From JASGCK01 sp031538565 (GTDB lineage Bacteria > Pseudomonadota > Gammaproteobacteria > Burkholderiales > Burkholderiaceae_C): DNA of 64,000 nt. Shown here piece after piece: positions 30,282 through 39,729 of the stretch (within the stretch, counting starts at the first letter, position 1; each line of letters starts with the position of its first letter). Below the pieces are notes generated by a model. The model searched no databases. It was not told the origin of the DNA and was given only the letters and a program-made list of their open reading frames with translations. The position numbers were made by a program, and so were the translations under genes. The stretch spans positions 1 to 64,000 of the forward strand of contig JAVKLS010000021.1 in NCBI GenBank assembly GCA_031538565.1, read 5' to 3'.

Positions 30282-32000
30282 ATGCATCCATCCCACTCCG
30301 CCGCCGCTGAATCCGCCAAGCCCAGTCATTTCTTACGCCAAATCATTGAGCGCGACCTAAAAGACGGCGCAGTTAGCCGCGTAGTGACGCGCTTTCCGCC
30401 AGAGCCCAACGGCTATTTGCACATCGGACACGCCAAAAGCATTTGCCTCAACTTTGGACTGGCACGCGACTATGGCGGCGTGTGCCATTTGCGCTTTGAC
30501 GATACCAACCCAGAAAAAGAATCACAAGAGTTTGCCGACGGCATCATTGATGCCGTGCGCTGGCTAGGTTTTGACTGGCACGAAGGTCAGCAATCGCATC
30601 TGTATTTGGCAAGCAACTACTTCGACACCATGTACCGCGCCGCGGTGCTGCTCATCCAGGCGGAACTTGCCTACGTGGACGAGCAAACGCCCGAGCAAAT
30701 GCGCATCAACCGAGGCGACTTTGGTAAAGCGGGCGTTGACAGTCCATACCGCTCGCGCACCGTTGCCGAAAACTTAGCCCGCTTCGCTGAAATGAAAGAC
30801 GGCAAGCTCGCAGATGGCACGGCGGTGCTGCGCGCCAAAATCGACATGGCGCACGCCAACATCAATATGCGCGACCCCGCGCTGTACCGCATCCGCCGCG
30901 CACATCACCACAACACAGGCGATGCATGGTGCATCTACCCCATGTACACCTTCGCCCATCCGATTGAAGACGCCATCGAGGGCATTAGCCACAGCATCTG
31001 CACGCTAGAGTTTGAAGACCAACGCCCCTTCTACGACTGGCTTTTGCAAAATTTAGCTAGGCTTGATGAGGCGGGCGTTTTTAAAAACCCACTACCGCAT
31101 CAATATGAATTTGCAAGGCTAAACCTCACCTACGTCGTCACCAGCAAACGCAAACTGGCGCAATTGGTGTCCGACAAAATTGTGAGCGGCTGGGACGACC
31201 CGCGCATACCCACCATTGCTGGGCTACGCCGCCGTGGCTACACCGCAAAAGCGCTGCAACTGTTTTGCGAACGCATCGGCGTCACCAAAACCGATAGCTG
31301 GATTGACTACGCCACGCTAGAAGGCTGCCTACGCGAGACCCTGGACGCAACTGCCCCGCGTGCGATGGCGGTGCTAGACCCCATCAAACTCACCATTACC
31401 AACTTCCCCGAAGGCCACATCGAGCCTTGCTCCGCGCCCGTCCATCCACACCACGAAGAACTGGGGAAACGTCGCTTTGGCTTTAGCAAAGAGCTATGGA
31501 TAGACGCCAGCGACTTTCAAGCCGAGCCAGAAAAAGGCTATCACCGTCTTTACGTCGGTAATAAAGTGAGATTGAAATACGGCTACGTTGTGGAGTGCAC
31601 AGGCTATACAGCAGACGCATCAGGCAAAGTCACCAAAGTAGAAGCCACGTATTTCGAGGGTAGCAAAAGCGGATCACCCACCAGCGGCAACTACAAAGTC
31701 AAAGGAGTCATGACATGGGTGTCCGCGCACGATGCAGTGGATGCCCAGGTGCGGATGTACGACCGCCTATTTACCGACGAGCAACCAGACGCTGGCGGCA
31801 AAGACTTTCTTGCCAGCATCAACAAAAACAGTCTAAAAATCGTGACCGCCAAAGTAGAGCCATCACTAGCAGCAAGCACGCCCGCGCAACAACTCCAATT
31901 TGAGCGCCACGGTTACTTTTGTGCGGATCGAGTCGATCACTCGGCTGGAAAGCTGGTGTTTAACTATTCGGTTGGGTTGAAAGACGGGTGGGGTAAATGA
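30282..32000 (+). CDS. glnS: Glutaminyl-tRNA synthetase
   Basis: A 572-residue class I aminoacyl-tRNA synthetase joining glutamine to tRNA-Gln. The HIGH motif is in PEPNGYLHIGHAKSI, the KMSKS equivalent is VTSKRKL, and the ATP-site and acceptor-binding segments RFDDTNPEKE and NMRDPALYRI are typical of GlnS rather than GltX. The C-terminal anticodon-binding beta barrels are complete. A 4-bp overlap links it to the next gene. Confidence 0.96.
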   Translation: MHPSHSAAAESAKPSHFLRQIIERDLKDGAVSRVVTRFPPEPNGYLHIGHAKSICLNFGLARDYGGVCHLRFDDTNPEKESQEFADGIIDAVRWLGFDWHEGQQSHLYLASNYFDTMYRAAVLLIQAELAYVDEQTPEQMRINRGDFGKAGVDSPYRSRTVAENLARFAEMKDGKLADGTAVLRAKIDMAHANINMRDPALYRIRRAHHHNTGDAWCIYPMYTFAHPIEDAIEGISHSICTLEFEDQRPFYDWLLQNLARLDEAGVFKNPLPHQYEFARLNLTYVVTSKRKLAQLVSDKIVSGWDDPRIPTIAGLRRRGYTAKALQLFCERIGVTKTDSWIDYATLEGCLRETLDATAPRAMAVLDPIKLTITNFPEGHIEPCSAPVHPHHEELGKRRFGFSKELWIDASDFQAEPEKGYHRLYVGNKVRLKYGYVVECTGYTADASGKVTKVEATYFEGSKSGSPTSGNYKVKGVMTWVSAHDAVDAQVRMYDRLFTDEQPDAGGKDFLASINKNSLKIVTAKVEPSLAASTPAQQLQFERHGYFCADRVDHSAGKLVFNYSVGLKDGWGK

Positions 32001-32749
32001 TCGTGACTATTCAAAAGAACCCCGCATTAGAACTTAAATTTTTTATAAATGAGTTTAGAAAAATTACTGCTAACCGACCTCATGCAGCAGCAATTTCAAA
32101 CTGGTCTTCAGCCCTAGATGCCAATGACACAACAATTTTTGAAAAACTAGTTGCACTGCAAAAATTAGTCTTGAATGTTGAAGCTGGAATTCAACATGAC
32201 CCAGAACTGTTACTCAAAGAGCGCTATTTATCGTGTATTGCTCCGATAAAGCAATCGTTACTTTCGGAGCAACTTCAACAACAATCCCATACATTTGCAA
32301 ACAGCGTATTCGCTGAGCAGGGGAGCACAATGATGGCTTTAGATTTTTGTAGTGAACGACTATCAAAAACTAAACCCGAAACACAAATCACAAAAGAGAT
32401 TCTGCAAGAATTAAAAGCAGAAGGACAAGAGCTACTTTCTGAAGTGGCGGATAGCGTCGAAGATCCGCTCCTACGGCAGTATCTAGCCGAACTACTTCAG
32501 TGTTTCAGTTTTGGCATTGACTCTTATTCAATTAGTGGAGTTTCAAGCATTGAGGATTCACTCGACTTAGTGCTAGGGCGGCTAACACGACAAAAAGAAA
32601 AATTTAAATCTGCGAGCGAAAAAGATCAATCTGTAATTGCGAAAATCTCAATGTATTTCCACAAAAGTGGACAGGTCGCTGACGATGCAAAAAAAATCGC
32701 TGGACTAGGACGACTTGGCTATGAAGCGTTTAAACAAATAAGCACTTAA
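31997..32749 (+). CDS. Hypothetical helical protein, 250 residues
   Basis: A soluble, almost entirely helical protein without signal peptide or recognised domain. Its start ATGA overlaps the glnS stop. Base composition is distinctly more AT-rich than glnS and the genes after it (long runs such as AAATTTTTTATAAATGAG), suggesting later acquisition. It ends near a DUF2442 gene. I cannot assign a function. Confidence 0.65.
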   Translation: MIVTIQKNPALELKFFINEFRKITANRPHAAAISNWSSALDANDTTIFEKLVALQKLVLNVEAGIQHDPELLLKERYLSCIAPIKQSLLSEQLQQQSHTFANSVFAEQGSTMMALDFCSERLSKTKPETQITKEILQELKAEGQELLSEVADSVEDPLLRQYLAELLQCFSFGIDSYSISGVSSIEDSLDLVLGRLTRQKEKFKSASEKDQSVIAKISMYFHKSGQVADDAKKIAGLGRLGYEAFKQIST

Positions 32750-32776
32750 CTCGAAGCAAATCCAAAGGAGATTGAA

Positions 32777-33037
32777 ATGATTCTTTCTATTCAAGATGCC
32801 AAGCCATTCGATGACTACAAGCTCCAAATCCAATTCACCGACGGCGCTCAAAAAACCATCGACTTCCAACCGTTTTTGAATCACTCGCAGCACCCCGCCA
32901 TTCGCGCATTTTTGCAACCTGCCAAATTTAAAAGCTTCCGTATTGAGCATGGTGATTTGGTTTGGGGAGACTACGACCTGTGCTTTCCGATTGCTGATCT
33001 TTACTACAACCGAATCGACCACACTATTTCTGCATAA
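32777..33037 (+). CDS. DUF2442-family protein
   Basis: An 86-residue protein with the DUF2442 pattern: a short strand with YKLQIQFTDGAQKTIDFQPFL, then FKSFRIEHGDLVWGDYDLCFPIADLYYN at the end. AAAGGAG precedes the ATG. Such proteins are often found with toxin-antitoxin or DUF4160 partners; no DUF4160 gene is seen here. Function unknown. Confidence 0.8.
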   Translation: MILSIQDAKPFDDYKLQIQFTDGAQKTIDFQPFLNHSQHPAIRAFLQPAKFKSFRIEHGDLVWGDYDLCFPIADLYYNRIDHTISA

Positions 33038-33096
33038 GATGCCCGCCAAGCCATATCCAGCAAGGTTTTCAGCGCCGCCAAACAAAGGAGGGCTCC

Positions 33097-33585
33097 ATGA
33101 CTACCACCATTAACGACTTTGAAGCGCTTGGCATCGACGGCAAGCCTGTTAAGTTGTCCAAGTACACGGGCAAGGTGATGCTGATCGTCAACACTGCCAG
33201 CGCCTGCGGGTTCACGCCGCAGTTTGGCGGGCTGGAGAAACTGTGGGAGGCCTACAAAGACCAAGGCCTTGTGGTGCTTGGCTTCCCGAGCAATGAATTT
33301 GGCGGGCAAGACCCTGGCAGCAATGAAGAGATTGCGTCGTTTTGCGAAATGAAATTTGGCGCTAGCTTTCCGATGATGTCAAAAATTAAGGTGAATGGTC
33401 AAGAGGCGCATCCGCTGTACAAATGGTTATCGAAGGAAGCGCCTGGACTGTTGGGCAGCCAGTCGATTAAGTGGAACTTCACTAAGTTTTTGGTAGGGCG
33501 CGATGGCCGAGTCATTAAGCGTTATGCGTCAATGGATGCGCCCGAGAAGCTGACGAAGGATATTGAGAAAGCACTTGGTTCATAA
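33097..33585 (+). CDS. Glutathione peroxidase family protein
   Basis: A 162-residue thioredoxin-fold peroxidase reducing hydroperoxides. The active Cys is in VNTASACGFTPQFGGL, the Gln in GFPSNEFGGQDPGSNEEI and the Trp-Asn pair in IKWNFTKFLVGRDG. A second cysteine (FCEMKF) probably serves as the resolving one, as in thioredoxin-dependent members. AAAGGAGGG lies before the ATG. Located in the cytoplasm; no signal peptide. Confidence 0.92.
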   Translation: MTTTINDFEALGIDGKPVKLSKYTGKVMLIVNTASACGFTPQFGGLEKLWEAYKDQGLVVLGFPSNEFGGQDPGSNEEIASFCEMKFGASFPMMSKIKVNGQEAHPLYKWLSKEAPGLLGSQSIKWNFTKFLVGRDGRVIKRYASMDAPEKLTKDIEKALGS

Positions 33586-33591
33586 AAAATA

Positions 33592-34443
33592 ATGATCTCT
33601 CTCCCTTACCCCTTTTGGTCAGACCTCACCACCGCGCAGTTGTCAAAGCTTTCTGCCAGTCCTGACGCGGCAAAGCGGGTTGCGGTGTTGCCACTTGCCG
33701 CTACCGAGCAGCACGGCCCGCATCTACCGCTGAATGTGGACAGCTTGATTGTGGATGGCATCATCAAAGCGGCATTGCCGCACATGGGATGGGGCAAGGC
33801 GGGCGAGCCCGCCAAAGCGGATGCCGTGCCCGCGCTTTTTTTGCCCACGCAAAAAATCTCGCTTAGCACCGAGCACGCAAGCTTTGCGGGCACGCTCACC
33901 CTGTCGCCGCAAACGGTGCTGGCACTGTGGATGGACATTGGCGCGTCGGTCGCCCGCACGGGCATTCAAAAGCTGGTGCTACTTAACTCGCACGGCGGCA
34001 ATGTGGGCTTGATGGATGTGGTGGCTCGCGAGTTGCGCGCTGCGCATGGGCTCATCGTGTTTAGCACGTCTTGGTACAACTTGCCGCTGCGAGACGCGGC
34101 AACGGGTAGCGACGTCAACGCCCTATTTAGCAGCCACGAGCATCGCTTTGGCGTACACGCAGGCGACGTGGAAACGTCGATGATGTTGGCACTGCGTCCC
34201 GATTTGGTGGATATGTCCAAGGCGCAAAATTTCCACTCTACCTCCGAGGATCGCGCTGCCAAATACCCCATTTTTGGCAATGGCAAAAGCGCCAAATTGG
34301 GCTGGCAAATGCAAGACTACAACGGCACGGGTGCAGCAGGCAACGCAAGCAACGCCAGCGCCGACAAGGGCGCACAGCTTGTCGCAGCCGCAGGACTTGC
34401 TTTGGCAAAGCTGCTTGCAGAAGTCAGCGACGTATCGCTTTGA
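33592..34443 (+). CDS. Creatininase-family amidohydrolase
   Basis: A 283-residue metal-dependent amidohydrolase. Metal ligands of the family are seen in LAATEQHGPHLPLNVDS (Glu, His, Asp), LLNSHGGNVG and HAGDVETSMML (Glu). Members act on creatinine, on mycofactocin precursors or on formamidopyrimidines; the real substrate here is unknown. It is 6 bases after the peroxidase gene and 16 bases before a GlcD-type oxidase in the same direction. Confidence 0.88.
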   Translation: MISLPYPFWSDLTTAQLSKLSASPDAAKRVAVLPLAATEQHGPHLPLNVDSLIVDGIIKAALPHMGWGKAGEPAKADAVPALFLPTQKISLSTEHASFAGTLTLSPQTVLALWMDIGASVARTGIQKLVLLNSHGGNVGLMDVVARELRAAHGLIVFSTSWYNLPLRDAATGSDVNALFSSHEHRFGVHAGDVETSMMLALRPDLVDMSKAQNFHSTSEDRAAKYPIFGNGKSAKLGWQMQDYNGTGAAGNASNASADKGAQLVAAAGLALAKLLAEVSDVSL

Positions 34444-34459
34444 TCTAGGCGAACCAAGC

Positions 34460-35908
34460 ATGACGCATCCACTACTGCCGTCGCTGCAAGCAGCTTATGC
34501 GGGTCATCTTCTGACCGATGCGGTGGCTATGCAGCCATATTTGCTTGATTGGCGCAAACGCAAGCAAGGCGTGGCTTTGGCGGTGGCAGAGCCATCTTGC
34601 ACAAGCGAAGTTGCCAGCCTTGTGCGCTGGTGCGCGGCTTGCGGCGTTGTGGTTGTGCCGCAAGGCGGAAATACAGGACTCTCGGGCGGAGCAACGCCAG
34701 AGCCGCTTGACTCAGCAACGCACCCCGCGCTGGTGATTTCGCTGCGGCGCATGAACCGCATCCGCGCCATCGACCCCGCCAACAACACACTCACCGCGGA
34801 GGCGGGCTGCGTGCTGGAGACCGTGCAAGACGCGGCAGCGCGTGCGAATCGGTTGTTTCCGCTATCGCTCGCGTCGCAAGGCTCTTGCACTGTGGGCGGC
34901 AATTTATCTACCAATGCAGGCGGCGTCAACGTGCTGCGCTACGGCAACGCGCGTGAATTATGTTTGGGCTTGGAGGTGGTCACCGCCCAAGGCGAGGTAT
35001 GGAACGGACTGCGCGGTCTGCGAAAAGACAACACGGGCTACGACTTGCGCGATTTGTTTGTGGGTAGCGAAGGCACGCTGGGCATCATCACCGCCGCAGT
35101 CATCAAACTCTTTCCAAAACCCGTGGCAAAGCAAGTGGCGTGGGTTGCCGTTGAGTCACCCGATGCGGCGCTGCACTTGCTAGAGTTAGCGCAATCACGG
35201 CTAGGCGCGGCGCTCACCGCATTTGAATTGATCAGCGAGCTGGCGCACAGCTTGGTGCTGACGCATATGCCTCAGTCGCGCAGACCGCTGGCAAACTTAT
35301 CGCCGTGGTACGTATTGCTAGAAGTGGTGGACTTGCAAAATTTAGAAAACTGCACCGCTGCGCTGGAGAATCTCTTAGAGGCAGCTTTTGAAGATTCACT
35401 CATCGCCGATGCAGCCGTAGCCAGCAACGAAGCGCAATTTCAGGCGCTATGGGCGCTGCGCGAGAACATCTCCGAAGCGCAAGCGGCTGAGGGGAAAAAC
35501 ATCAAGCACGACATTGCGATCCCTGTGTCGCAAATCGCAAACTTTGTACGCGAAACCCACAGCCTTGTCGCAACCGCCTTCCCAGAGGCACGCTTGGTCA
35601 CGTTTGGACATATGGGTGACGGCAATTTGCACTACAACGTCTCGCCGCCCACGCATACCTCGCACGATGATTTTTTAAAAAACCAAGAAGCCATCAACCG
35701 CATCGTGCACGACAGCGTGATGCGCTTCAATGGCTCCATCTCCGCCGAGCACGGCCTTGGCACGCTGCGCCGCGATGAAGCTGCACGTTACAAATCGGAT
35801 GTCGAAATCCGCCTCATGCGCGCTATTAAGCAGGCGCTTGATCCGCAGGGACTGATGAATCCAAACAAAATGCTGGCAGCAGCGGCAACCCGCGAATCAC
35901 ATCCATGA
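34460..35908 (+). CDS. FAD-linked 2-hydroxyacid oxidase/dehydrogenase (GlcD/DLD type)
   Basis: A 482-residue member of the vanillyl-alcohol-oxidase fold. The FAD pyrophosphate loop is VVPQGGNTGLSGGATP, then SQGSCTVGGNLSTNAGG and NTGYDLRDLFVGSEGTLGII. The C-terminal metal/substrate motif is FGHMGDGNLHYN and the EHGLG tail motif is present. It would oxidise D-lactate, glycolate or D-2-hydroxyglutarate. The start is ATG 34460 (MTHPLLPSL); an upstream start would run through the creatininase gene. Confidence 0.9.
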   Translation: MTHPLLPSLQAAYAGHLLTDAVAMQPYLLDWRKRKQGVALAVAEPSCTSEVASLVRWCAACGVVVVPQGGNTGLSGGATPEPLDSATHPALVISLRRMNRIRAIDPANNTLTAEAGCVLETVQDAAARANRLFPLSLASQGSCTVGGNLSTNAGGVNVLRYGNARELCLGLEVVTAQGEVWNGLRGLRKDNTGYDLRDLFVGSEGTLGIITAAVIKLFPKPVAKQVAWVAVESPDAALHLLELAQSRLGAALTAFELISELAHSLVLTHMPQSRRPLANLSPWYVLLEVVDLQNLENCTAALENLLEAAFEDSLIADAAVASNEAQFQALWALRENISEAQAAEGKNIKHDIAIPVSQIANFVRETHSLVATAFPEARLVTFGHMGDGNLHYNVSPPTHTSHDDFLKNQEAINRIVHDSVMRFNGSISAEHGLGTLRRDEAARYKSDVEIRLMRAIKQALDPQGLMNPNKMLAAAATRESHP

Positions 35909-36004
35909 CACAAATTGGATGAACTATCCTGCATGCGCCCCGAGGGAAAACGCTAGGGCGAAAGATCACTTCATTCGCTAAATTTACTACCTTATTTTTG
36001 AAAG

Positions 36005-36823
36005 ATGAGCATGAGTGCTGTAACTCCTTCGCTAAACGAGATATCTGTTGTAGTTGATGGCCACGTCGCCATCATCCGTTTGATGCGCGGCAAAAAACGC
36101 AACGCACTCTCCGACGGCTTAATGGCCGCGCTAGAGCACAGTTTTGAGCACTTGCCCAGCCACGTCAAAGCGGTTGTGCTCGATGGCGAGGGAGAGCATT
36201 TTTGTGCGGGGCTCGATTTGTCCGAAATCAAAGAGCGCGATGCGGTGCAAGGGGTGCATCATTCGCGCTCGTGGCATCGCATTTTGACTAGCATTGAGTT
36301 TGGCCGTATGCCCGTCATCGCCGCGCTGCACGGCGCAGTCGTAGGCGGCGGTCTTGAGCTGGCAACCGCGTGCCACATCCGCGTCATGGATGACAGCACG
36401 TTTTACGCGCTACCCGAAGGCTCGCGTGGTATTTTTGTAGGCGGTGGCGGCTCGGTGCGCGTCCCCAAACTCATTGGTGCGCACCGCATGATGGACATGA
36501 TGCTGACGGGGCGTGTGTATCAAGGCGAAGACTGCGTGGCGCTTGGTTTCGCTCAATACTTCGAACAGCGCGGCGCGGGCGGCACGGGTGCGCTAGACAA
36601 GGCGATAGAACTGGCTACGCGCATCGCACAAAACGAACCCATGACCAACTATGCCTTGATGCACGGCTTGCCGCGCATTGCCGAGCAGCCCGCAGACCAC
36701 GGGTTTTTTACCGAGTCGCTACTGGCATCCGTCGCGCAATCTGCACCCGAAGCCAAAGCCCGCATCAAAGCATTTTTGGAGCATGGCAAAGACAAAGTCA
36801 AAGTTGAAAGCCGCCTGCCATGA
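36005..36823 (+). CDS. Crotonase/enoyl-CoA hydratase family protein
   Basis: A 272-residue crotonase-fold enzyme. The oxyanion hole is formed by HFCAGLDLSEI and GAVVGGGLELA, with a Glu of LPEGSRGIFVGGGGSVRVP as candidate acid/base. It overlaps the feruloyl-CoA synthase gene by 4 bp, so it should hydrate or cleave the CoA ester made by that enzyme, for example hydroxycinnamoyl-CoA to an aromatic aldehyde and acetyl-CoA. That pathway assignment comes from context. Confidence 0.85.
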   Translation: MSMSAVTPSLNEISVVVDGHVAIIRLMRGKKRNALSDGLMAALEHSFEHLPSHVKAVVLDGEGEHFCAGLDLSEIKERDAVQGVHHSRSWHRILTSIEFGRMPVIAALHGAVVGGGLELATACHIRVMDDSTFYALPEGSRGIFVGGGGSVRVPKLIGAHRMMDMMLTGRVYQGEDCVALGFAQYFEQRGAGGTGALDKAIELATRIAQNEPMTNYALMHGLPRIAEQPADHGFFTESLLASVAQSAPEAKARIKAFLEHGKDKVKVESRLP

Positions 36824-38622
36824 GTGCAGCCCAATACCGCGAATTTGAATTTGGCATTACGCGCGGCGAGCTAACGGCTGGCGACAGCGGCGTGCAATAT
36901 TTGCGCTCTACTCCTCTGGGCGAGTACGCCAAGCGCATCACGGATCGCTTTGTACACTTTGCCACGCAGCACCCAGATAAAACTTTTATGGCGCAGCGCG
37001 TTAAAGTTTCAGACGGGAAAGGCGCGCACACTTTGGGCGATTGGCAACACTTAACTTGGGGCGAGGCTTTAGCCAGCGCACGCCGCATCGGGCAAGGCTT
37101 GCTTGACATGGGCTTGTCGGCCCAGCGTCCCGTCGCCATCCTGAGCGAAAACGATTTAGAGCACGCCAAACTCATACTGGGCTGCATCTATGCAGGCGTG
37201 CCGTATTGCTCGGTCTCCCCCGCGTACAGCCTGCTAAGTGCTGATTTTGAAAAGCTGCGTCATGTGCTGTCCACCCTCACGCCAGGCTTGGTGTTTGCCG
37301 CCAGCCGCAGCCGATTTGGCAAAGCCGTTGATGCAGCCGTTGCCAGCAATGTGCGCGTCATTTACACCGATGACGGATTTGCCGAACTGCTTGCCACGCC
37401 CGCAACGCCAGCAGTAGACGCGGCCATGCAAGCCACCACCCGCGACACCATCGTCAAATTTTTATTTACCAGCGGCTCCACCAAGTTACCGAAAGCCGTG
37501 ATCAACACCCAGCGTATGTGGTGCGCCAATCAAGAACAGATGCTCGCCTCCATGCCCGCGCTTAAAAAGGGCTGGCACGTGCTGGTGGACTGGCTGCCCT
37601 GGAATCACACTTTTGCGGGTAATCACAACTTTGGACTCATTCTGTACAGCGGCGGCACAATTTACATTGACGAGGGCAAACCCGTGCCCGCCCTCATTGG
37701 CGAGACACTGCGCAATCTGCGCGAAATTTCCCCCACCATTTATCTGAACGTACCCACAGGCTTTGAGCAAATCGCGAGTGCCATGAAAACGGACGATCTG
37801 CTGCGCAAGATATTATTAAAAAACGTGCAAATGTTTTTTTATGCAGGCGCGGCGCTGGCGCAGCCCATTTGGGACAGCCTATTTGAAAGTCAAGAGCGCG
37901 AAATTGGCAAGCGCATCGTGATGACCACAGGGCTGGGCATGACCGAATCTTCGCCTTTTGCCATTTTTGTCACCAGCGCCAATGTCAAAGCGGGCGATTT
38001 GGGCTTGCCCACAGCGGGCATGACGCTCAAGCTCGCGCCCGTCAATGGCAAGATCGAAGTGCGCTACAAGGGCGACAACATCACCCCTGGCTATTGGCGA
38101 AACCCTGAAGCAACCAAAGATGCCTTTGATAACGAAGGCTACTTTTGTACAGGCGACGCAGTCAAATGGATTAACGATCTCGACATCCACCAAGGTCTGC
38201 GCTTTGACGGCCGTATTGCCGAAGACTTTAAGATGGCAACAGGCACGTTTGTCAGCGTGGGACCCTTGCGCGCCAAGATCATTGCGGCGGGCGCGCCTTA
38301 TGTTGCCGACGCGGTCATCACGGGCTTAAACGGCAAGGAAGTCGGCGCCATGATTTTTCCAACTGCGGCGGCTCGGGCGCTAGACAAAAATTTGTTGCAC
38401 GCGCATTTTCAAACCATGATGAATACGCTTGCCAAATCCGCCACAGGCAGTGCCAGCTTTGTGGCGCGGATGATGGTGCTGGATACGCCGCCCTCGATTG
38501 ACAAAGGCGAGGTCACCGACAAAGGCTCTATCAACCAACGCGCCGTGCTGACGCACCGTGCCAACTTAGTCGAAGCGCTGCACAGCGACGCTGCACGCGA
38601 CATCATCAAACCGCAGCAGTAG
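36820..38622 (+). CDS. Feruloyl-CoA synthase-like AMP-dependent CoA ligase
   Basis: A 600-residue ANL-superfamily ligase. The ATP-binding P-loop is FLFTSGSTKLPKAV, then MTTGLGMTESSPF, GDAVKWIND with hinge region LRFDGRIAEDFKMATGTFV, and the C-terminal lysine in the GEVTDKGSINQRA segment. It fits the feruloyl-CoA synthase subgroup, which activates ferulate and related hydroxycinnamates. It is coupled to the crotonase gene upstream and followed by a Bug-type receptor gene. Confidence 0.88.
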   Translation: MSAAQYREFEFGITRGELTAGDSGVQYLRSTPLGEYAKRITDRFVHFATQHPDKTFMAQRVKVSDGKGAHTLGDWQHLTWGEALASARRIGQGLLDMGLSAQRPVAILSENDLEHAKLILGCIYAGVPYCSVSPAYSLLSADFEKLRHVLSTLTPGLVFAASRSRFGKAVDAAVASNVRVIYTDDGFAELLATPATPAVDAAMQATTRDTIVKFLFTSGSTKLPKAVINTQRMWCANQEQMLASMPALKKGWHVLVDWLPWNHTFAGNHNFGLILYSGGTIYIDEGKPVPALIGETLRNLREISPTIYLNVPTGFEQIASAMKTDDLLRKILLKNVQMFFYAGAALAQPIWDSLFESQEREIGKRIVMTTGLGMTESSPFAIFVTSANVKAGDLGLPTAGMTLKLAPVNGKIEVRYKGDNITPGYWRNPEATKDAFDNEGYFCTGDAVKWINDLDIHQGLRFDGRIAEDFKMATGTFVSVGPLRAKIIAAGAPYVADAVITGLNGKEVGAMIFPTAAARALDKNLLHAHFQTMMNTLAKSATGSASFVARMMVLDTPPSIDKGEVTDKGSINQRAVLTHRANLVEALHSDAARDIIKPQQ

Positions 38623-38675
38623 CGCGGAGCTTAGACTGTCACCCGTTCGTTTTTTATTTTTATAAGGAGTCTTTT

Positions 38676-39671
38676 ATGCATCGTCGTTTATTTACACAAG
38701 CGGGCGTAGGTGCTGCCATCGCCGCAGCCCTTCATCCAAAAGCCTTTGCACAAAGCGCACTGCCGTTTGAGCAAGTCAAAATTTTGTATGGCTTTCCGCC
38801 TGGCAGCGCGGGCGATATTTGCGCACGCCGTGTGGGCGACAAGTTTGGCGGCTCTGCTTACACCAAAAACAACGGCATTGTGGACAGCAAGCCTGGGGCA
38901 GGCGGACAAATTGCGCTGAACTCGCTAAAGACATCGCCAGTCGATGGTTCGGTCATTGCCATGACACCGTTTTCTGCCATTTCGCTCTATCCGCATATCT
39001 TTAAAAATTTGCAATACAAACCGTTTGAAGATTTCCAACCCGTGGGCACAGCATCCATGATCCATCACGGCTTGGCGATAGGGCCTATGGTTCCTGCCAG
39101 CGTCAAAACGGTCAAAGATTTTTTGGCGTGGGCAAAGGCTAATCCTGCACAAGCCAGCTATGGCTCGCCAGCCGCAGGTTCTACGCCGCACTTTATCGGC
39201 GCGCTGCTTGGACTCAATAACAACGTGGACTTAAAGCACGTGGCGTATCGCGGCTCAGTGCCTGGTGTCACGGACGTGGTGGGCGGCCAAATTGCCGCCA
39301 TGGTGACGCCGCACGGCGACTTTATTGCCAATCAAAAGGCGGGCAAACTACGCATCATCGCCACATCGGGCAAAACGCGCTCGCCTTTTGTGCCCGAAGT
39401 CGCAACCTTTACCGAGCAAGGCTTTCCCGAGCTAACGGTGGAAGAATGGTTTGGTTTTTACGCACCCGCCAAGACCCCTGCCAATGTGGTCGCAGCAGCA
39501 AACGCCGCCATCAATGCGGCAGTTAAAGACAAGTCGGTCATCGACTCATTTACCGTCGTGGGACTGATTCCTTTTGGCGGCACGCCCGCCGAGCAGCTAC
39601 GCAGCCAAAGCGACGAGTTTGAACGCTGGGGACCACTGATTAAACGCATTGGGTTTTCGGTAGATTCGTAG
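38676..39671 (+). CDS. Bug-family solute-binding protein (TctC type)
   Basis: A 331-residue periplasmic receptor with a signal peptide (cleavage near KAFA-QSA). Family features are VKILYGFPPGSAGDICAR and SKPGAGGQIALNSLK at the N-terminal lobe, then YGSPAAGSTPHFIGALL. TctC-like proteins feed tripartite tricarboxylate transporters, but no tctA/tctB genes are nearby, as is frequent for the many orphan Bug proteins of Burkholderiales. Position after feruloyl-CoA synthase suggests an aromatic acid ligand. AAGGAG precedes the ATG. Confidence 0.9.
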   Translation: MHRRLFTQAGVGAAIAAALHPKAFAQSALPFEQVKILYGFPPGSAGDICARRVGDKFGGSAYTKNNGIVDSKPGAGGQIALNSLKTSPVDGSVIAMTPFSAISLYPHIFKNLQYKPFEDFQPVGTASMIHHGLAIGPMVPASVKTVKDFLAWAKANPAQASYGSPAAGSTPHFIGALLGLNNNVDLKHVAYRGSVPGVTDVVGGQIAAMVTPHGDFIANQKAGKLRIIATSGKTRSPFVPEVATFTEQGFPELTVEEWFGFYAPAKTPANVVAAANAAINAAVKDKSVIDSFTVVGLIPFGGTPAEQLRSQSDEFERWGPLIKRIGFSVDS

Positions 39672-39729
39672 AGTTGCATTGCCTTCATAGCTTCAATCAC
39701 TCCATCACCACCCCAAGGACAGAATCGCC

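Noticed and set aside
35909..36004. Possible terminator in the gap after the GlcD-type gene
   Set aside because: Only a weak CGCCC/GGGCG pairing with a long loop and no T-run is present.
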